Numbered from the stretch's first letter, positions 34,542 through 44,492 are shown. The stretch: DNA of 47,668 bases from Verrucomicrobiota bacterium (GCA_013289195.1 JABDAI010000005.1:1-47668), one strand, 5' to 3'. Numbers and translations are program-made. Notes: generated from the letters alone by a model not told the origin.

Positions 34542-35891
34542 ATGTTTGAGAATTTAACAGATCGATTGACAAATACGATAAGAAACTTGCGTGGGGTAGG
34601 CAAGCTCAGTGAAGAGAATATGGCTGAGGCCTTGAAAGACGTCCATTCCGCACTGCTTTCAGCGGATGTGAATTTTAGAGTGGCCAATGACTTTATTAAG
34701 CAGGTCAAGGAAGATTGTTATGGCCAAGAGGTGACTAAATCAATTACCCCAGGACAGCAATTCATTAAGATTATTAATGACAATTTAATTGTAATGTTGG
34801 GTGAAGGCAGCGGGCAGCTGAATGAAAGCAAGCCTTTGAGGATCATGATGTTAGGTTTGCATGGTTCTGGTAAAACTACAAGTTCAGTAAAGTTAGCTTA
34901 TGCACTCAAGAAAAAAGGATATCAGGTTGGTTTAGTAGCGTGTGATGTCTACCGTCCTGCAGCAATTGATCAACTGGAGGCGTTATCGAAAAAAGAAGGA
35001 TTTCCTGTTTATACAGAACGAACAACCCAAAACGTCTCAAAAATTGGTAAGGACGCTTTAAAATGGGCTGATGAACAGAAATTAGATGCATTAATTTTTG
35101 ATACGGCCGGCCGATTACAGATTGATACGGATCTGATCGAGGAGATCAAGGAACTCAAGAAAATTGTACAACCCCAAGAAATATTACTGGTAGCAGATAG
35201 CGCATTGGGGCAAGAGGCTGTAAATGTTGCGAAACATTTTCATGATGCGGTAGATTTGACAGGGATAGTTTTAACCAAGATGGATGGGGACGCACGGGGT
35301 GGGGCAGCCTTGTCTATGAAGTCTGTGACTGGTACACCGATTAAATTTATTGGTACTGGAGAAAAGATGGAGAATTTTGAAATTTTCCATCCAAAAAGAA
35401 TGGCTCAGAGGATATTGGGCATGGGAGACGTGGTCTCTCTTGTAGAAAAAGCTCAAGAAGGAGTAGCAAAAGAAGATGCCGATCGGTTGGCTGCAAAGGT
35501 TAAGAAAGCAGCCTTTGATTTTGAAGATTTCCTTCTGCAAATAAATCAGATCAAGAAAATGGGTTCACTCAGTTCTATTGCAGGAATGATCCCTGGAATG
35601 CCTAAGGCAGAAGTTGGCTTGACCCAGGAAAAGCAATTAAAGCAGTTCGAAGCTATAATATTTTCCATGACAATAAAAGAAAGAAGAAATCCGAAGATAA
35701 TAAATGGAAGCAGGCGACTGCGAATTGCTAATGGAGCCGGAGTAAAGGTTAAAGATATCAATGTTCTTTTGAAGAACTTTCAACAAATGGTAAAAATGAT
35801 GAAGTCATTCAAAGGCAATAATATGCAGAAGATGCAAGGTAAGCTGAGTAAAATGCAAGGAATTAAAGGAATGATGAATCTTCCTTTTTAA
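34542..35891 (+). CDS. ffh: Signal recognition particle GTPase Ffh (SRP54)
   Basis: Binds signal sequences and SRP RNA, and with FtsY targets membrane proteins. 449 residues. The N domain (1-85) is followed by the G domain with [26 protein letters not shown] and [14 protein letters not shown]. The M domain (about 300-440) has the long [20 protein letters not shown] motif that binds SRP RNA and a Met-rich C-terminus ([18 protein letters not shown]). Its RNA partner gene lies only 61 bp downstream. Confidence 0.97.
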   Translation: MFENLTDRLTNTIRNLRGVGKLSEENMAEALKDVHSALLSADVNFRVANDFIKQVKEDCYGQEVTKSITPGQQFIKIINDNLIVMLGEGSGQLNESKPLRIMMLGLHGSGKTTSSVKLAYALKKKGYQVGLVACDVYRPAAIDQLEALSKKEGFPVYTERTTQNVSKIGKDALKWADEQKLDALIFDTAGRLQIDTDLIEEIKELKKIVQPQEILLVADSALGQEAVNVAKHFHDAVDLTGIVLTKMDGDARGGAALSMKSVTGTPIKFIGTGEKMENFEIFHPKRMAQRILGMGDVVSLVEKAQEGVAKEDADRLAAKVKKAAFDFEDFLLQINQIKKMGSLSSIAGMIPGMPKAEVGLTQEKQLKQFEAIIFSMTIKERRNPKIINGSRRLRIANGAGVKVKDINVLLKNFQQMVKMMKSFKGNNMQKMQGKLSKMQGIKGMMNLPF

Positions 35892-35952
35892 GACAGTCTA
35901 TTTTTTATTTATTTCCTTGCGTATCTTTAGAATTTTATCAATTATCTCTAGC

Positions 35953-36048
35953 GGCTGGGTCCTATGCAACGCAGGGCCAGTGAACTCCGTCAGGTCTGGA
36001 AAGAAGCAGCGGTAACTAGGATCCTCGTGTGCCGTAGGGTGCCTGGCC
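35953..36048 (+). ncRNA. ffs: Bacterial small SRP RNA (4.5S type)
   Basis: The conserved Ffh-binding hairpin GTCAGGTCTGGAAAGAAGCAGC is centred near 35994, with tetraloop GGAA closed by CT/AG pairs, a compensatory change from the usual CC/GG. GTGCCGTAGGGTGCCTGGCC (36028-36047) pairs with GGCTGGGTCC (35953-35962) to make the closing stem. The stem is followed by a T-run from 36050 (TTTTTTTATTTTT), a likely terminator. Ends are estimated from pairing. It sits between ffh and dnaX; an ATG at 35964 inside it must not be used as the dnaX start. Confidence 0.9.
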
Positions 36049-36077
36049 ATTTTTTTATTTTTCGTAAGCGTATTTTT

Positions 36078-37538
36078 ATGAATTCACAAACATATCAAGT
36101 GATTGCTCGACGGTGGCGCCCAAAGCAGTTTTCAGAATTGGTAGGGCAGGATCATATAGTACGCACACTTACAAATGCAATAGAACTGAATCGAATTGCA
36201 CATGCCTATTTATTTGTTGGACCTCGAGGAACCGGGAAAACTTCTACTGCGCGCTTGTTTGCTAAATCTTTAAATTGTACAGGGGGACCTTCAATAACAC
36301 CTCCCGAAGACTGTCCTATTTGTAAGGCTATTATGGATGGTTCTTGCATGGATGTTATTGAAATTGATGGTGCTTCGAATAACTCCGTGGATCAAATCCG
36401 AGATTTACGCGAAGATTGCCAGTATGCTCCAACCCAGTCGCGCTTTAAGATTTATATTATAGATGAAGTGCACATGCTCACAACAGCAGCATTCAATGCT
36501 CTTTTAAAAACTTTAGAAGAACCTCCTGCACACGTTAAATTCATTTTTGCAACAACAGAAGCTCACAAAGTTTTGCCAACAATAGTATCACGATGCCAGC
36601 GATTTGAGTTTCGCCCTATTTCCAATGAAGTAATTGCAGAAAAACTCAAAATTATTGCTAAAGCAGAAGGACTGAATATCGAAGATACTGTATTTCATCC
36701 GATCGCAAGATTAGCTATGGGAGGTATGCGAGATGCGCAATCTATTCTAGATCAATTGATTTCTTTTTGTGGGAAAACGATTACCGAAGAAGATGTTATG
36801 AATGTATATGGATTGGCTTCTTCTTTAGAAATGAGGAATTTAATTAAAGCGATGGCAAAGGCGGATTATGCGAAAATTATTGAGATTTCTGAAAAATTTG
36901 ATGGGCAGGGTAGGGACCTTTACCGGATTCTTCAGGATCTACAGCACTTATTGCATGAAGTTCTTTTAGATGCTATTAAAAACTCGGGAGTTAGTCTGAA
37001 ATTGGAAGTGGCAAAAACAACAGAATCGCTTATGCGAATGCTCGATGTCGTTCAACAAGGAGAAGAATGTTTACGTATGGGACTTTCCCAAAGGGTAAAC
37101 TTTGAGATCACATTATTAAAAGCCGTCGAACAAAGCCAAACGCGAGCGATAGATTCACTCATTAGAGAAATTACAGTATTAAAAAATCAATATCCCGAGA
37201 AATCGGAGCAAAAAAAAAATATTGATATCGAACTCAGTCTAGAACACAAGCTAGAAAAAGAAGAAAAAAACAAATTCAAGGAAGAGGCAGTAATACAAGA
37301 AGTCCTTGAGGAGCAATATAAATACAATTCCGGTACTTTTGATGAAGAAATTTTACTCGAAGAATTATTAGAAGACTCGCTTCAAAACCAAAAAGATGAA
37401 AAATCAGAAGCTGTAGCTGCAATTGAAGAAGCAAAAAAACAATTGCCGCAATCCACTTTAGATATTCTTGAAAATCGTTTTCGTGCAGAATTTAAAGCTG
37501 TAAGACCTCTTAAGCTTGAAGAATGGTTGTATTCTTAG
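36078..37538 (+). CDS. dnaX: DNA polymerase III tau/gamma subunit with A10 tract
   Basis: Clamp-loader ATPase and replisome organiser. Start taken at ATG 36078 ([18 protein letters not shown], the normal family start), 486 residues. Walker A GPRGTGKT (48-55), zinc Cys 67, 79, 82 and 90, Walker B IIDEVHML (127-134), sensor and SRC motif (171-173). Domains I-III end near 375. A run of ten A at 37210-37219 (codons 378-381) follows. One extra A, or a ribosomal -1 shift, gives QKKKY and a stop (product about 382 residues); one A less gives a stop after 387. The E. coli gamma subunit and Thermus slippage products arise at this same domain boundary. The tau-specific tail here is short (about 105 residues), acidic, ending in [19 protein letters not shown]. 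Confidence 0.95.
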   Translation: MNSQTYQVIARRWRPKQFSELVGQDHIVRTLTNAIELNRIAHAYLFVGPRGTGKTSTARLFAKSLNCTGGPSITPPEDCPICKAIMDGSCMDVIEIDGASNNSVDQIRDLREDCQYAPTQSRFKIYIIDEVHMLTTAAFNALLKTLEEPPAHVKFIFATTEAHKVLPTIVSRCQRFEFRPISNEVIAEKLKIIAKAEGLNIEDTVFHPIARLAMGGMRDAQSILDQLISFCGKTITEEDVMNVYGLASSLEMRNLIKAMAKADYAKIIEISEKFDGQGRDLYRILQDLQHLLHEVLLDAIKNSGVSLKLEVAKTTESLMRMLDVVQQGEECLRMGLSQRVNFEITLLKAVEQSQTRAIDSLIREITVLKNQYPEKSEQKKNIDIELSLEHKLEKEEKNKFKEEAVIQEVLEEQYKYNSGTFDEEILLEELLEDSLQNQKDEKSEAVAAIEEAKKQLPQSTLDILENRFRAEFKAVRPLKLEEWLYS

Positions 37539-37628
37539 AAAGAATTCTGAATTATAATATAATTTGTATAGTTAGCAAATATTTTACTTAAATTTGATTT
37601 TTTATTAAAACAAATGTAAAATATAATC

Positions 37629-38069
37629 ATGAATATAAGAGAAAAGGCTAATGAACTTGTAGCTAATCTAGGAAAGATTATTCAAGTTGAAGGACTTGTT
37701 TTTGATGAAGAGGATAGTTGCATCATATTGTTAGATAATAAAATTTTATTTATCTTAGAATTAGATGAAGAAAGTAAAACTATAGTTTTCAATATAATAC
37801 TTGGTAATTTACCAATTGTAGGGCGACAGGAAGTACTTTATGAATTATTGTCTGCTAATTTTTATTGGAATAGGACAGAAGGGGGGACCATTGGAATTGA
37901 TGAACAAACAGACATCGTAACAATGTGTTATGTGATGAATGTTCCTCTTGAAAATGATTCTGAATTTGAAGTTGTTTTTGAGAAATTGGCCAATGCTTCC
38001 GAATATTGGGTTAATAGGCTGCTTGAAGCTGGAAGATTGGATAAGCCAAGCAATATTGTACGGATGTAA
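37629..38069 (+). CDS. CesT-type (class I) type III secretion chaperone
   Basis: A 146-residue protein with the size, acidity and fold pattern of CesT/SycE/Tir chaperones: an N-terminal helix (IREKANELVANLGKII), a strand pair (ILFILELDEESKTIVFNIILG), the characteristic helix VLYELLSANFYWNRTEGGTIGIDEQ (the conserved Leu-Leu-x-Ala-Asn region) and the next strands (TDIVTMCYVMNVPL), ending in a C-terminal helix EKLANASEYWVNRLLEAGR. Such chaperones bind one or more effectors for delivery to a type III secretion system. The adjacent gene starts 12 bp later. No secretion apparatus gene is in the window. Confidence 0.83.
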   Translation: MNIREKANELVANLGKIIQVEGLVFDEEDSCIILLDNKILFILELDEESKTIVFNIILGNLPIVGRQEVLYELLSANFYWNRTEGGTIGIDEQTDIVTMCYVMNVPLENDSEFEVVFEKLANASEYWVNRLLEAGRLDKPSNIVRM

Positions 38070-38081
38070 GGAAAATATAAT

Positions 38082-39845
38082 ATGGAGAATCTATCTGGTG
38101 CTCAAAAGTCCAGTGTTGTCGCAAAATTGACGGCACAGCAACGAGAAGCATTAGAAATTGAAAAAGGGAAAATTCGAGAAGTCATTAGCAAAAGTGTCAG
38201 CCAGACAGCAAGAATGCGTGAGGCCATGACAACTTATGGGATAACCGAAGAAAATTTAATAAGCACTTTGGCCCTACGAAGATTGGGATTAGCAGAAGCA
38301 GAAATAATAACCCAGGATAGCAGTGCACGTCAGTTTCCAAGAGCGACTAAGGCTATGGAAGCTTATAATAATCCCGAAGATTTCGTAAATGATTTGGAAA
38401 TGCGGATAGCAATAGTAGAGATACCTGGGATGGAAGCAGCAATGGAAGCTTATGATGTGACTCAAGAAAGCCTGGCAAGTGCTTTGGCAACACGGCGCAG
38501 ATCAGCAAAACTAGAAAAAGCAGGAAAGCAGGAAGGTCCGCAACAACCTTCATTAACTAAAACTTCATTAAAAAATCGTCATGGCACTGCTATTTCATCG
38601 AATGAGGAAAAGTTGGGTATTTTGGATTCCTTGAAATTGATTTTTGAGCCTAAAAGACCTGAAATTGTTGAAATTGTAACAAAAAGTTTCGGAACTTTTA
38701 GATTAGATACTAAAATATTTCCTCCAGAACTTAAAGATGTTAATAAAGAACTATTACTACAACTAATTGCTGAAAAAATTGAAGCAGGTGGAGAGCTTTA
38801 TCAACAAATTATAAATGGTGATAAAGAAAAAATATATCAAATACACTTAAAAAAGATAGGAAGTACACCAACAACTGCAGAAGAAGATAAATTATTAGAA
38901 CAGGAAATAAAAACACTTGAAAATATTTCTAACTTAATGTGGTTCTTGCAAGCAAAGGCAGAAAATCTACAGGAGGGTGAAAGAGCAGAAAGAATGGGCG
39001 TATTTTCTTCAGGATCATTCTCAATGGAAGATCCCCACTTATTTATCACACATTATTTAGATATGTCTAAAGAAGTTTATCAACGTGCTTCTTCACACAT
39101 TAAGGATTTCCAAAAGGTTGATGGAGGAGTTGCAAGGGGCATTGACTTTAATCCTGGATATTTTGACTCTTTTCAGCCTGAGCAATACTATTTAAAAAAT
39201 GTTTTACCTTATGATAAAAGAACATTGATGGTAAGTCCCATGCTCGATTCAACCGGGTTGATTGAGAAAGGGAAAAATCGCGTTTTACTCAAGATGGAAA
39301 ACTACGGATGTGCATCACCCTTTTTTAAAAATGAGCCCAAAGGACCTATATCTCGAGAATTTAGTATTTTTAAAGATTTAGAACACCTTGCAGGTCATAC
39401 ATGGGAATTTCTGCTTTCGCTTTGGAGAACTTTTATGGGTAGCCAAAATGCAGAAGGTACTCGAAAAGAACGAATTCCCTCGGATATTAAAAAAGCTTTT
39501 AGAGATCTTATAAATGGATTTAAGGATGCTAACGATAAATCGATCTATCATAATGCAAAAGGACAAACTTGTCGTTTAGATAAGGTTCTTGAAGCAAAAG
39601 ATGGAAAAGCATTTTCCGAGATTCAGGCTTTCTTAGTCGATCCTTTTTCAAATAGCGGAGGTATTCGCATTATGTATGCAAGAGCAAAATGGCTTCTAGA
39701 TAATCCAGATAAAGTAATATTAACGAATACTATGCGTACGAAATTAAATGACTTTTGTCAAAAGCTCGAGAAAAGATATTCTCCAGAAAGCCTTGCTTTT
39801 CGTATTGGTGATGAGGTTATTTTTAATCAGAAGGATTTGTTGTGA
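38082..39845 (+). CDS. Putative secreted effector paired with the CesT chaperone
   Basis: A 587-residue protein I do not recognise. It follows the chaperone by 12 bp with an AAGGA ribosome site (38068-38072), so it is probably its cognate substrate. The first 140 residues hold three related units: MREAMTTYGITEENLISTLALRR (45-67), a looser one (88-110, KAMEAYNNPEDFVNDLEMR) and MEAAMEAYDVTQESLASALATRR (117-139). The first and third share 12 of 23 residues. They could form the chaperone-binding region. A disordered Gln/Pro/Lys linker follows (145-175). The C-terminal 400 residues look like a folded domain, with DPHLFITHYLDM, MLDSTGLIEKGKNRVLLKMENYG, and HLAGHTWEFLLSLW. No known catalytic motif. 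Effector status is inference. Confidence 0.72.
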   Translation: MENLSGAQKSSVVAKLTAQQREALEIEKGKIREVISKSVSQTARMREAMTTYGITEENLISTLALRRLGLAEAEIITQDSSARQFPRATKAMEAYNNPEDFVNDLEMRIAIVEIPGMEAAMEAYDVTQESLASALATRRRSAKLEKAGKQEGPQQPSLTKTSLKNRHGTAISSNEEKLGILDSLKLIFEPKRPEIVEIVTKSFGTFRLDTKIFPPELKDVNKELLLQLIAEKIEAGGELYQQIINGDKEKIYQIHLKKIGSTPTTAEEDKLLEQEIKTLENISNLMWFLQAKAENLQEGERAERMGVFSSGSFSMEDPHLFITHYLDMSKEVYQRASSHIKDFQKVDGGVARGIDFNPGYFDSFQPEQYYLKNVLPYDKRTLMVSPMLDSTGLIEKGKNRVLLKMENYGCASPFFKNEPKGPISREFSIFKDLEHLAGHTWEFLLSLWRTFMGSQNAEGTRKERIPSDIKKAFRDLINGFKDANDKSIYHNAKGQTCRLDKVLEAKDGKAFSEIQAFLVDPFSNSGGIRIMYARAKWLLDNPDKVILTNTMRTKLNDFCQKLEKRYSPESLAFRIGDEVIFNQKDLL

Positions 39846-39865
39846 ATACACAGTATTTTTAACAC

Positions 39866-41857
39866 CTAGGTAATTTTATAAAGTGCCAGAGCTACGACGT
39901 TTGCAAAGGATTCAAAAAGTCTATTTTGCTCAGGAGTCAGGTGGATATGTTTTGCTGTTGGGGTTAAAGCTATGACGCCGATGGTCCTATTGTTAATTTT
40001 AAGGGGTAAGTAGTGCCATTTTAGGGAAGAAAGCGTATCCGTATCTGTGCCTGCAGGAAGAGCATGGCGGAAAACCCAAGTTGCTGCTCCTATTTCGCTA
40101 TCACTAAGTGAAAGATCAATTCGCAATTTTGTTCTGATCTGCAGATTGCTGTCTTGATCCGGTAAAAGAATAACGGCATGACTTTCAAAAGCCTCTTTGA
40201 TATGTATCACGGCTCGTTCAAGTATTTCTTCCAATGCTTTACAAAGCATAATTTCGCGATTAAATGAATATAACGCAGAAAGAAAACGCTCTCGTCGACG
40301 TGCACTTTCTGTTTGCCATCTGACAATTTTAGCAAGAGAACCTACAATCAGTGCAATTATTATAAAAACAATAAATATGGGTAAATACTGTATTGTAGGA
40401 AATTTCAAACTTAGTGGAGGAGGGATAAAAAAGAAAGTCAGGGCGAGTAACGATATTATTAATGCAAATAAGCCTACTCGCGATCCCCAAAGTAAACTAC
40501 TGGCGATCACAGGAATGAGCAAAAGCATCCCCGTCACTGCCGGAAAATCTGTCCAAACTGTCAAAAGCTCACTGAGTCCAAGGACTACCAAGATTGAAAG
40601 AAAGCTTAAAAGATAGGGAAGCCAAGGCTGAGGACGAGGGATTAGCATTGGGGATGGGGTAAGGAGTTCTTCTTCTTTCTGCGGTTCTTCACTTCCTACT
40701 ACTAAGACGTTTATTGATCCGCTTTTTTTGACAAGTTCATTTAATATGGAACCTTTTATCAATTCTTCAAATTTCGATCTGCGGGAAAGTCCTGCTATGA
40801 TTAATGATATGTTCTTTTGATTGGCAAAGTTAATCACTTCATCAGCGACATTATATCCACTTAATGAAAAAACTTTTGCTCCCAATTCTTCAGCTAAACG
40901 AATATTACCATTTAATTGATTTTGGGAAACTTCATTTATTTTGACCTGCTGGGGGGATTCTACATAAACTGCGTACCATTGTGCACTCAGACTAGTCGCC
41001 ATTCGATGGGTAATTCTGATAAGATTTTCCGAAGTCACGCTAGGACTAATAGCAACTAATAATCTGGACCCTATAGGCCAGGGGGTCGATATAGCATGAC
41101 TTTCTTTATAGGATAGTATATCTTCATCAACTTGTTTTGCTGTATATCTCAAAGAAAGTTCTCTTAAAGCAAGTAAATTACCTCGGTTAAAAAATTTATG
41201 CATAGCTCTTTGAGCCTGCTGCGGAATGTACACTTTACCTTCTTGTAATCGCTCCAATAGGTTTTCAGGGGGAAGGTCTACAAGTTCAATTTCATAAGCA
41301 ATTTCTAAAAGACGGTCCGGAATCGTTTCCTTAATTTTTACTTGGGTGATTTGATAAACAATATCGATGGTACTTTCTACATGCTGGATATTGAGGGTTG
41401 TATAAACATCGATCCCGGCATTCAAAATTTCTTCCACATCTTGATAGCGTTTAGTATGCACTGAGCCTGGAGCATTGGTGTGCGCAAGTTCATCAACGAT
41501 CGCTAATTGAGGTCGACGTTCTAGAACAGCTGCTAAATCCATTTCTTCTAAAACTAGTCCTTTATAATCAATTTTGTTCTTGGGAATAATTTCTAATCCC
41601 TCTAACAAAACCTCTGTATCTTTCCTACCATGCGTTTCTGCGACTGCAACAACGACCTCTATATTATGCTCCTTCGCTGATCTCGCTCCTTCGAGCATCC
41701 GATAGGTTTTCCCCACTCCTGCACAATATCCCAGGAAAATTTTTAACTTTCCTTTTTTTCTAAATTCTCCATTATTTTGAGCAACATTTAGATCATTAAT
41801 TTGTCCGATTAATTTATCGCTATTGCTACTATTATTTTTATTGTTGTCGTTTTCCAT
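39866..41857 (-). CDS. kdpD: KdpD-like potassium sensor lacking the histidine kinase
   Basis: A 663-residue protein against about 890 for a full KdpD. It has the KdpD N-domain with Walker A GYCAGVGKTY (43-52) and VDELAHTNAPG (121-131), a universal-stress-protein-like domain (about 255-395), four membrane helices (about 413-530), and a GAF-like domain (about 545-663, ending ESFANVVALALYKIT). The HisKA H-box, N-box and ATP-binding boxes are absent and there is no room for them before the convergent gene ending at 39845. It therefore cannot phosphorylate a KdpE in the usual way. No kdpE is seen. It ends the kdpABCD set, 11 bp after kdpC. Confidence 0.88.
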   Translation of the reverse strand: MENDNNKNNSSNSDKLIGQINDLNVAQNNGEFRKKGKLKIFLGYCAGVGKTYRMLEGARSAKEHNIEVVVAVAETHGRKDTEVLLEGLEIIPKNKIDYKGLVLEEMDLAAVLERRPQLAIVDELAHTNAPGSVHTKRYQDVEEILNAGIDVYTTLNIQHVESTIDIVYQITQVKIKETIPDRLLEIAYEIELVDLPPENLLERLQEGKVYIPQQAQRAMHKFFNRGNLLALRELSLRYTAKQVDEDILSYKESHAISTPWPIGSRLLVAISPSVTSENLIRITHRMATSLSAQWYAVYVESPQQVKINEVSQNQLNGNIRLAEELGAKVFSLSGYNVADEVINFANQKNISLIIAGLSRRSKFEELIKGSILNELVKKSGSINVLVVGSEEPQKEEELLTPSPMLIPRPQPWLPYLLSFLSILVVLGLSELLTVWTDFPAVTGMLLLIPVIASSLLWGSRVGLFALIISLLALTFFFIPPPLSLKFPTIQYLPIFIVFIIIALIVGSLAKIVRWQTESARRRERFLSALYSFNREIMLCKALEEILERAVIHIKEAFESHAVILLPDQDSNLQIRTKLRIDLSLSDSEIGAATWVFRHALPAGTDTDTLSSLKWHYLPLKINNRTIGVIALTPTAKHIHLTPEQNRLFESFANVVALALYKIT

Positions 41858-41868
41858 TCTTAATTTAT

Positions 41869-42435
41869 TTAAAAATTATTATTATCTAGTGATATATTAA
41901 TCATTAAAACATTAATATACCCTTCATTTGTTGAATTTATAAATGACACTTTATTGTTTTCTATTAGATCACTAATTGTTTTTTCTGGGATAGCTCTAAT
42001 TTTAGAAATTCTAGGTACTTGTAATAAGGCATTTTCAATAGAAATATGAGGATCTAAACCACTGGCAGATTGTAAGGCCATATCGGCTGGAATTAAATGA
42101 TCGGGATCTAAATTATTTTCTAGTCTAATTTGTGCAATGCGTTTTTTGACGTCTGCGAATAATTGTTTATTAGATGGACCTAAATTGCTTGCCCCAGAAT
42201 TAGCTGCATCGTGATTTACCGCAGAAGGGCGGCTGTAAAAGTACTTGGGATTTTTAAATTCTTGCCCTATTAATTTGGATCCACGAATTTTATCGTCTAT
42301 TATGATTAGACTTCCGTTGGCTTTATCCTTCATAGCAAGTTGCCCAATGAATATAATAATTAATGGATATAAAATTCCTAATATCAAAGAGAGTATGATA
42401 AATATTCTTATTGATTTTATTATATATAATAGCAT
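41869..42435 (-). CDS. kdpC: K+-transporting ATPase subunit C
   Basis: The small chaperone-like subunit of the KdpFABC K+ pump, anchored by an N-terminal membrane helix (about 6-30). 188 residues, normal length. QEFKNPKYFYSRPSA, NSGASNLGPSN and LQSASGLDPHISIENALLQVPRI are family signatures. The start abuts the kdpB stop (TAAATG), so the two are translationally coupled. Confidence 0.95.
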   Translation of the reverse strand: MLLYIIKSIRIFIILSLILGILYPLIIIFIGQLAMKDKANGSLIIIDDKIRGSKLIGQEFKNPKYFYSRPSAVNHDAANSGASNLGPSNKQLFADVKKRIAQIRLENNLDPDHLIPADMALQSASGLDPHISIENALLQVPRISKIRAIPEKTISDLIENNKVSFINSTNEGYINVLMINISLDNNNF

Positions 42436-44481
42436 TTATTTAAATTGATTGAGGAATGATAATAACATATCAATTATTTTTATTGCAGGGAAAGGCAGGA
42501 GTATACCAACAAGACCATATATAAATAAGTTCCTTTTTAATAAAGACTTCAAAGAAAAATGAGTTTTCGTAATAACTCCAATCAATGCTAATGGAGTTAG
42601 GCATGGTATAATTATGGCATTAAAAATAACAGCAGATAGTATGGCACTTTCAGGGGTTGTCAAATGCATGATATTTATAGTATTTATTAGGGGATATTGC
42701 AGGATGAAGATAGCAGGAATAATGGCAAAGTACTTAGAAAGATCATTAGCAATGCTAAAGGTAGTGACGGAACCTCTTGTAATGAGAATTTGTTTACCGA
42801 TGGCGACTATATCCAAGAGTTTTGTTGGAGTCGAATCGAGATCTACCATATTGGCAGCTTCACGAGCTACTTGGGTGCCACAATTCATTGCAACGGCTAC
42901 ATCAGCTTGCGCGAGGGCAGGGGCGTCATTAGTTCCATCTCCAATCATGGCAACTCTATAGCCTTCATCCTGGTACTTGCGTATTATTTGTAATTTTACT
43001 TCAGGTTTTGCTTGAGCAATGAAATTGCCGACTCCTGCAGCAGCCGCAATTGAGGCGGCTGTGAGAGGGTTGTCTCCAGTAATCATAATCGATTGAATTC
43101 CAAGGAGGTGCAATTTTTTTAGTTTTTCTTTAATTCCATTCTTTAAAACATCTTTTAAGCAAATCACCCCTAGAGCTTTGTTATTTTCTGCTACCACGAG
43201 AGGGGTCGCCCCTGTAAGAGCTATTTCTTCGACTATCTGTTTAATATTTTGTGTCAATGTTGCTCCCTGAGATTTAAGAAAAGTTTCTATGCTATCCTCA
43301 GATCCTTTTCTTATTTTTTCACCCTCATAATTGATGCCACTCATGCGAGTTGCTACATCGAATTTAATGAACTCGGTATTAGGACGGATGGGAATATCTT
43401 TACCTCGAAGATTTAATTTTTCTTTTGCTAACATAACGATGCTACGTCCTTCAGGAGTTTCATCGAAGAGAGATGCCAAAAGTGAAGCGTGGGCTAATTC
43501 GTCGATACTGACTCCTTTTGCTGGAATAAATTCCGTTGCTAAACGATTACCTAAGGTTATAGTACCTGTTTTATCGAGGAGGACAATATTTACATCACCA
43601 GCGGCCTCAACGGCACTTCCACTTAAAGCGATAATGTTTTTTCTCATTAATCGATCCATTCCAGCAATACCTATTGCTGGAAGTAAACCGCCAATAGTAG
43701 TGGGCATTAAACAAACAAGGAGCGAAATAAGAATCGGAATTGCTATTTTTATCTGCATATATTCTGCAAATAGACCTAATGTTACAACCACTCCAATAAA
43801 TAACACCGTCAAGCCTACTAGAAGAATTTCTAAAGCAATTTCATTAGGGGTTTTTCGTCTTCTAGCGCCTTCGATCATTTTAAGCATTTGATCTAAAAAC
43901 GTTTCTCCGGACTGCGCAGAAATAGCAATTTTAAGAGTACCGGATAAGACTTTTGTGCCACCGGTGACTCCGCTACGATCACCACCAGCTTCGCGGATCA
44001 CTGGAGCAGATTCGCCTGTTATGGGTGATTCATCAATTAAAGCAGTGCCTTCTATAATTTCGCCATCAGAAGGAATAATATCATTTTCACTAACAAGAAC
44101 AATGTCGCCCTTATTGAGACAAAGAGCGGACACCGTTTGAATCTCCCCATCTTTTTGTATGACTTTTGCAGTAATATCACTTTTGAGCTTTTTTAGAAAA
44201 GTCGCTTGAGCTCGACCTTTTCCTTCCGCAAGTGCAGCTGCAAAGTTAGAAAAAATAACTGTTATCCATAACCAAATTGCAATTTGGAGATTAAAAGAAA
44301 AAGTCTCTCCCAAATAAAGATTCATTAAAACAATAATTGTAGTAGCTAATGCCCCGAGTTCGACAATAAACATAACTGGATTATACAGCATCGAAATAGG
44401 GTTTAATTTAAGAATAGAACTGAAAATGGCATCAATGATTAATTTTTTTTGCCAAATACTGCTCTTTCTCTTGTGGTGCAT
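42436..44481 (-). CDS. kdpB: K+-transporting P-type ATPase subunit B
   Basis: The P-type ATPase subunit of the Kdp pump, 681 residues. DKTGT with phosphorylated Asp303, TGES (155-158, dephosphorylation loop), MITGDNPLTA and MIGDGTNDAPALAQADVAVAM (nucleotide and hinge motifs). Seven membrane segments, as expected for KdpB. It lies 11 bp after kdpA and abuts kdpC. Confidence 0.97.
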   Translation of the reverse strand: MHHKRKSSIWQKKLIIDAIFSSILKLNPISMLYNPVMFIVELGALATTIIVLMNLYLGETFSFNLQIAIWLWITVIFSNFAAALAEGKGRAQATFLKKLKSDITAKVIQKDGEIQTVSALCLNKGDIVLVSENDIIPSDGEIIEGTALIDESPITGESAPVIREAGGDRSGVTGGTKVLSGTLKIAISAQSGETFLDQMLKMIEGARRRKTPNEIALEILLVGLTVLFIGVVVTLGLFAEYMQIKIAIPILISLLVCLMPTTIGGLLPAIGIAGMDRLMRKNIIALSGSAVEAAGDVNIVLLDKTGTITLGNRLATEFIPAKGVSIDELAHASLLASLFDETPEGRSIVMLAKEKLNLRGKDIPIRPNTEFIKFDVATRMSGINYEGEKIRKGSEDSIETFLKSQGATLTQNIKQIVEEIALTGATPLVVAENNKALGVICLKDVLKNGIKEKLKKLHLLGIQSIMITGDNPLTAASIAAAAGVGNFIAQAKPEVKLQIIRKYQDEGYRVAMIGDGTNDAPALAQADVAVAMNCGTQVAREAANMVDLDSTPTKLLDIVAIGKQILITRGSVTTFSIANDLSKYFAIIPAIFILQYPLINTINIMHLTTPESAILSAVIFNAIIIPCLTPLALIGVITKTHFSLKSLLKRNLFIYGLVGILLPFPAIKIIDMLLSFLNQFK

Positions 44482-44492
44482 GGTATAAAATT

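Noticed and set aside
35964..36077. Upstream start for dnaX giving 38 extra residues
   Set aside because: It lies inside the SRP RNA gene. The family-like start is ATG 36078.
40197..40616. Long antisense frame within kdpD
   Set aside because: It is a shadow of kdpD on the other strand, with the composition of reversed coding sequence.
43331..43891. 186-codon antisense frame within kdpB
   Set aside because: It is the reverse of clear kdpB coding sequence, with no own start signals.
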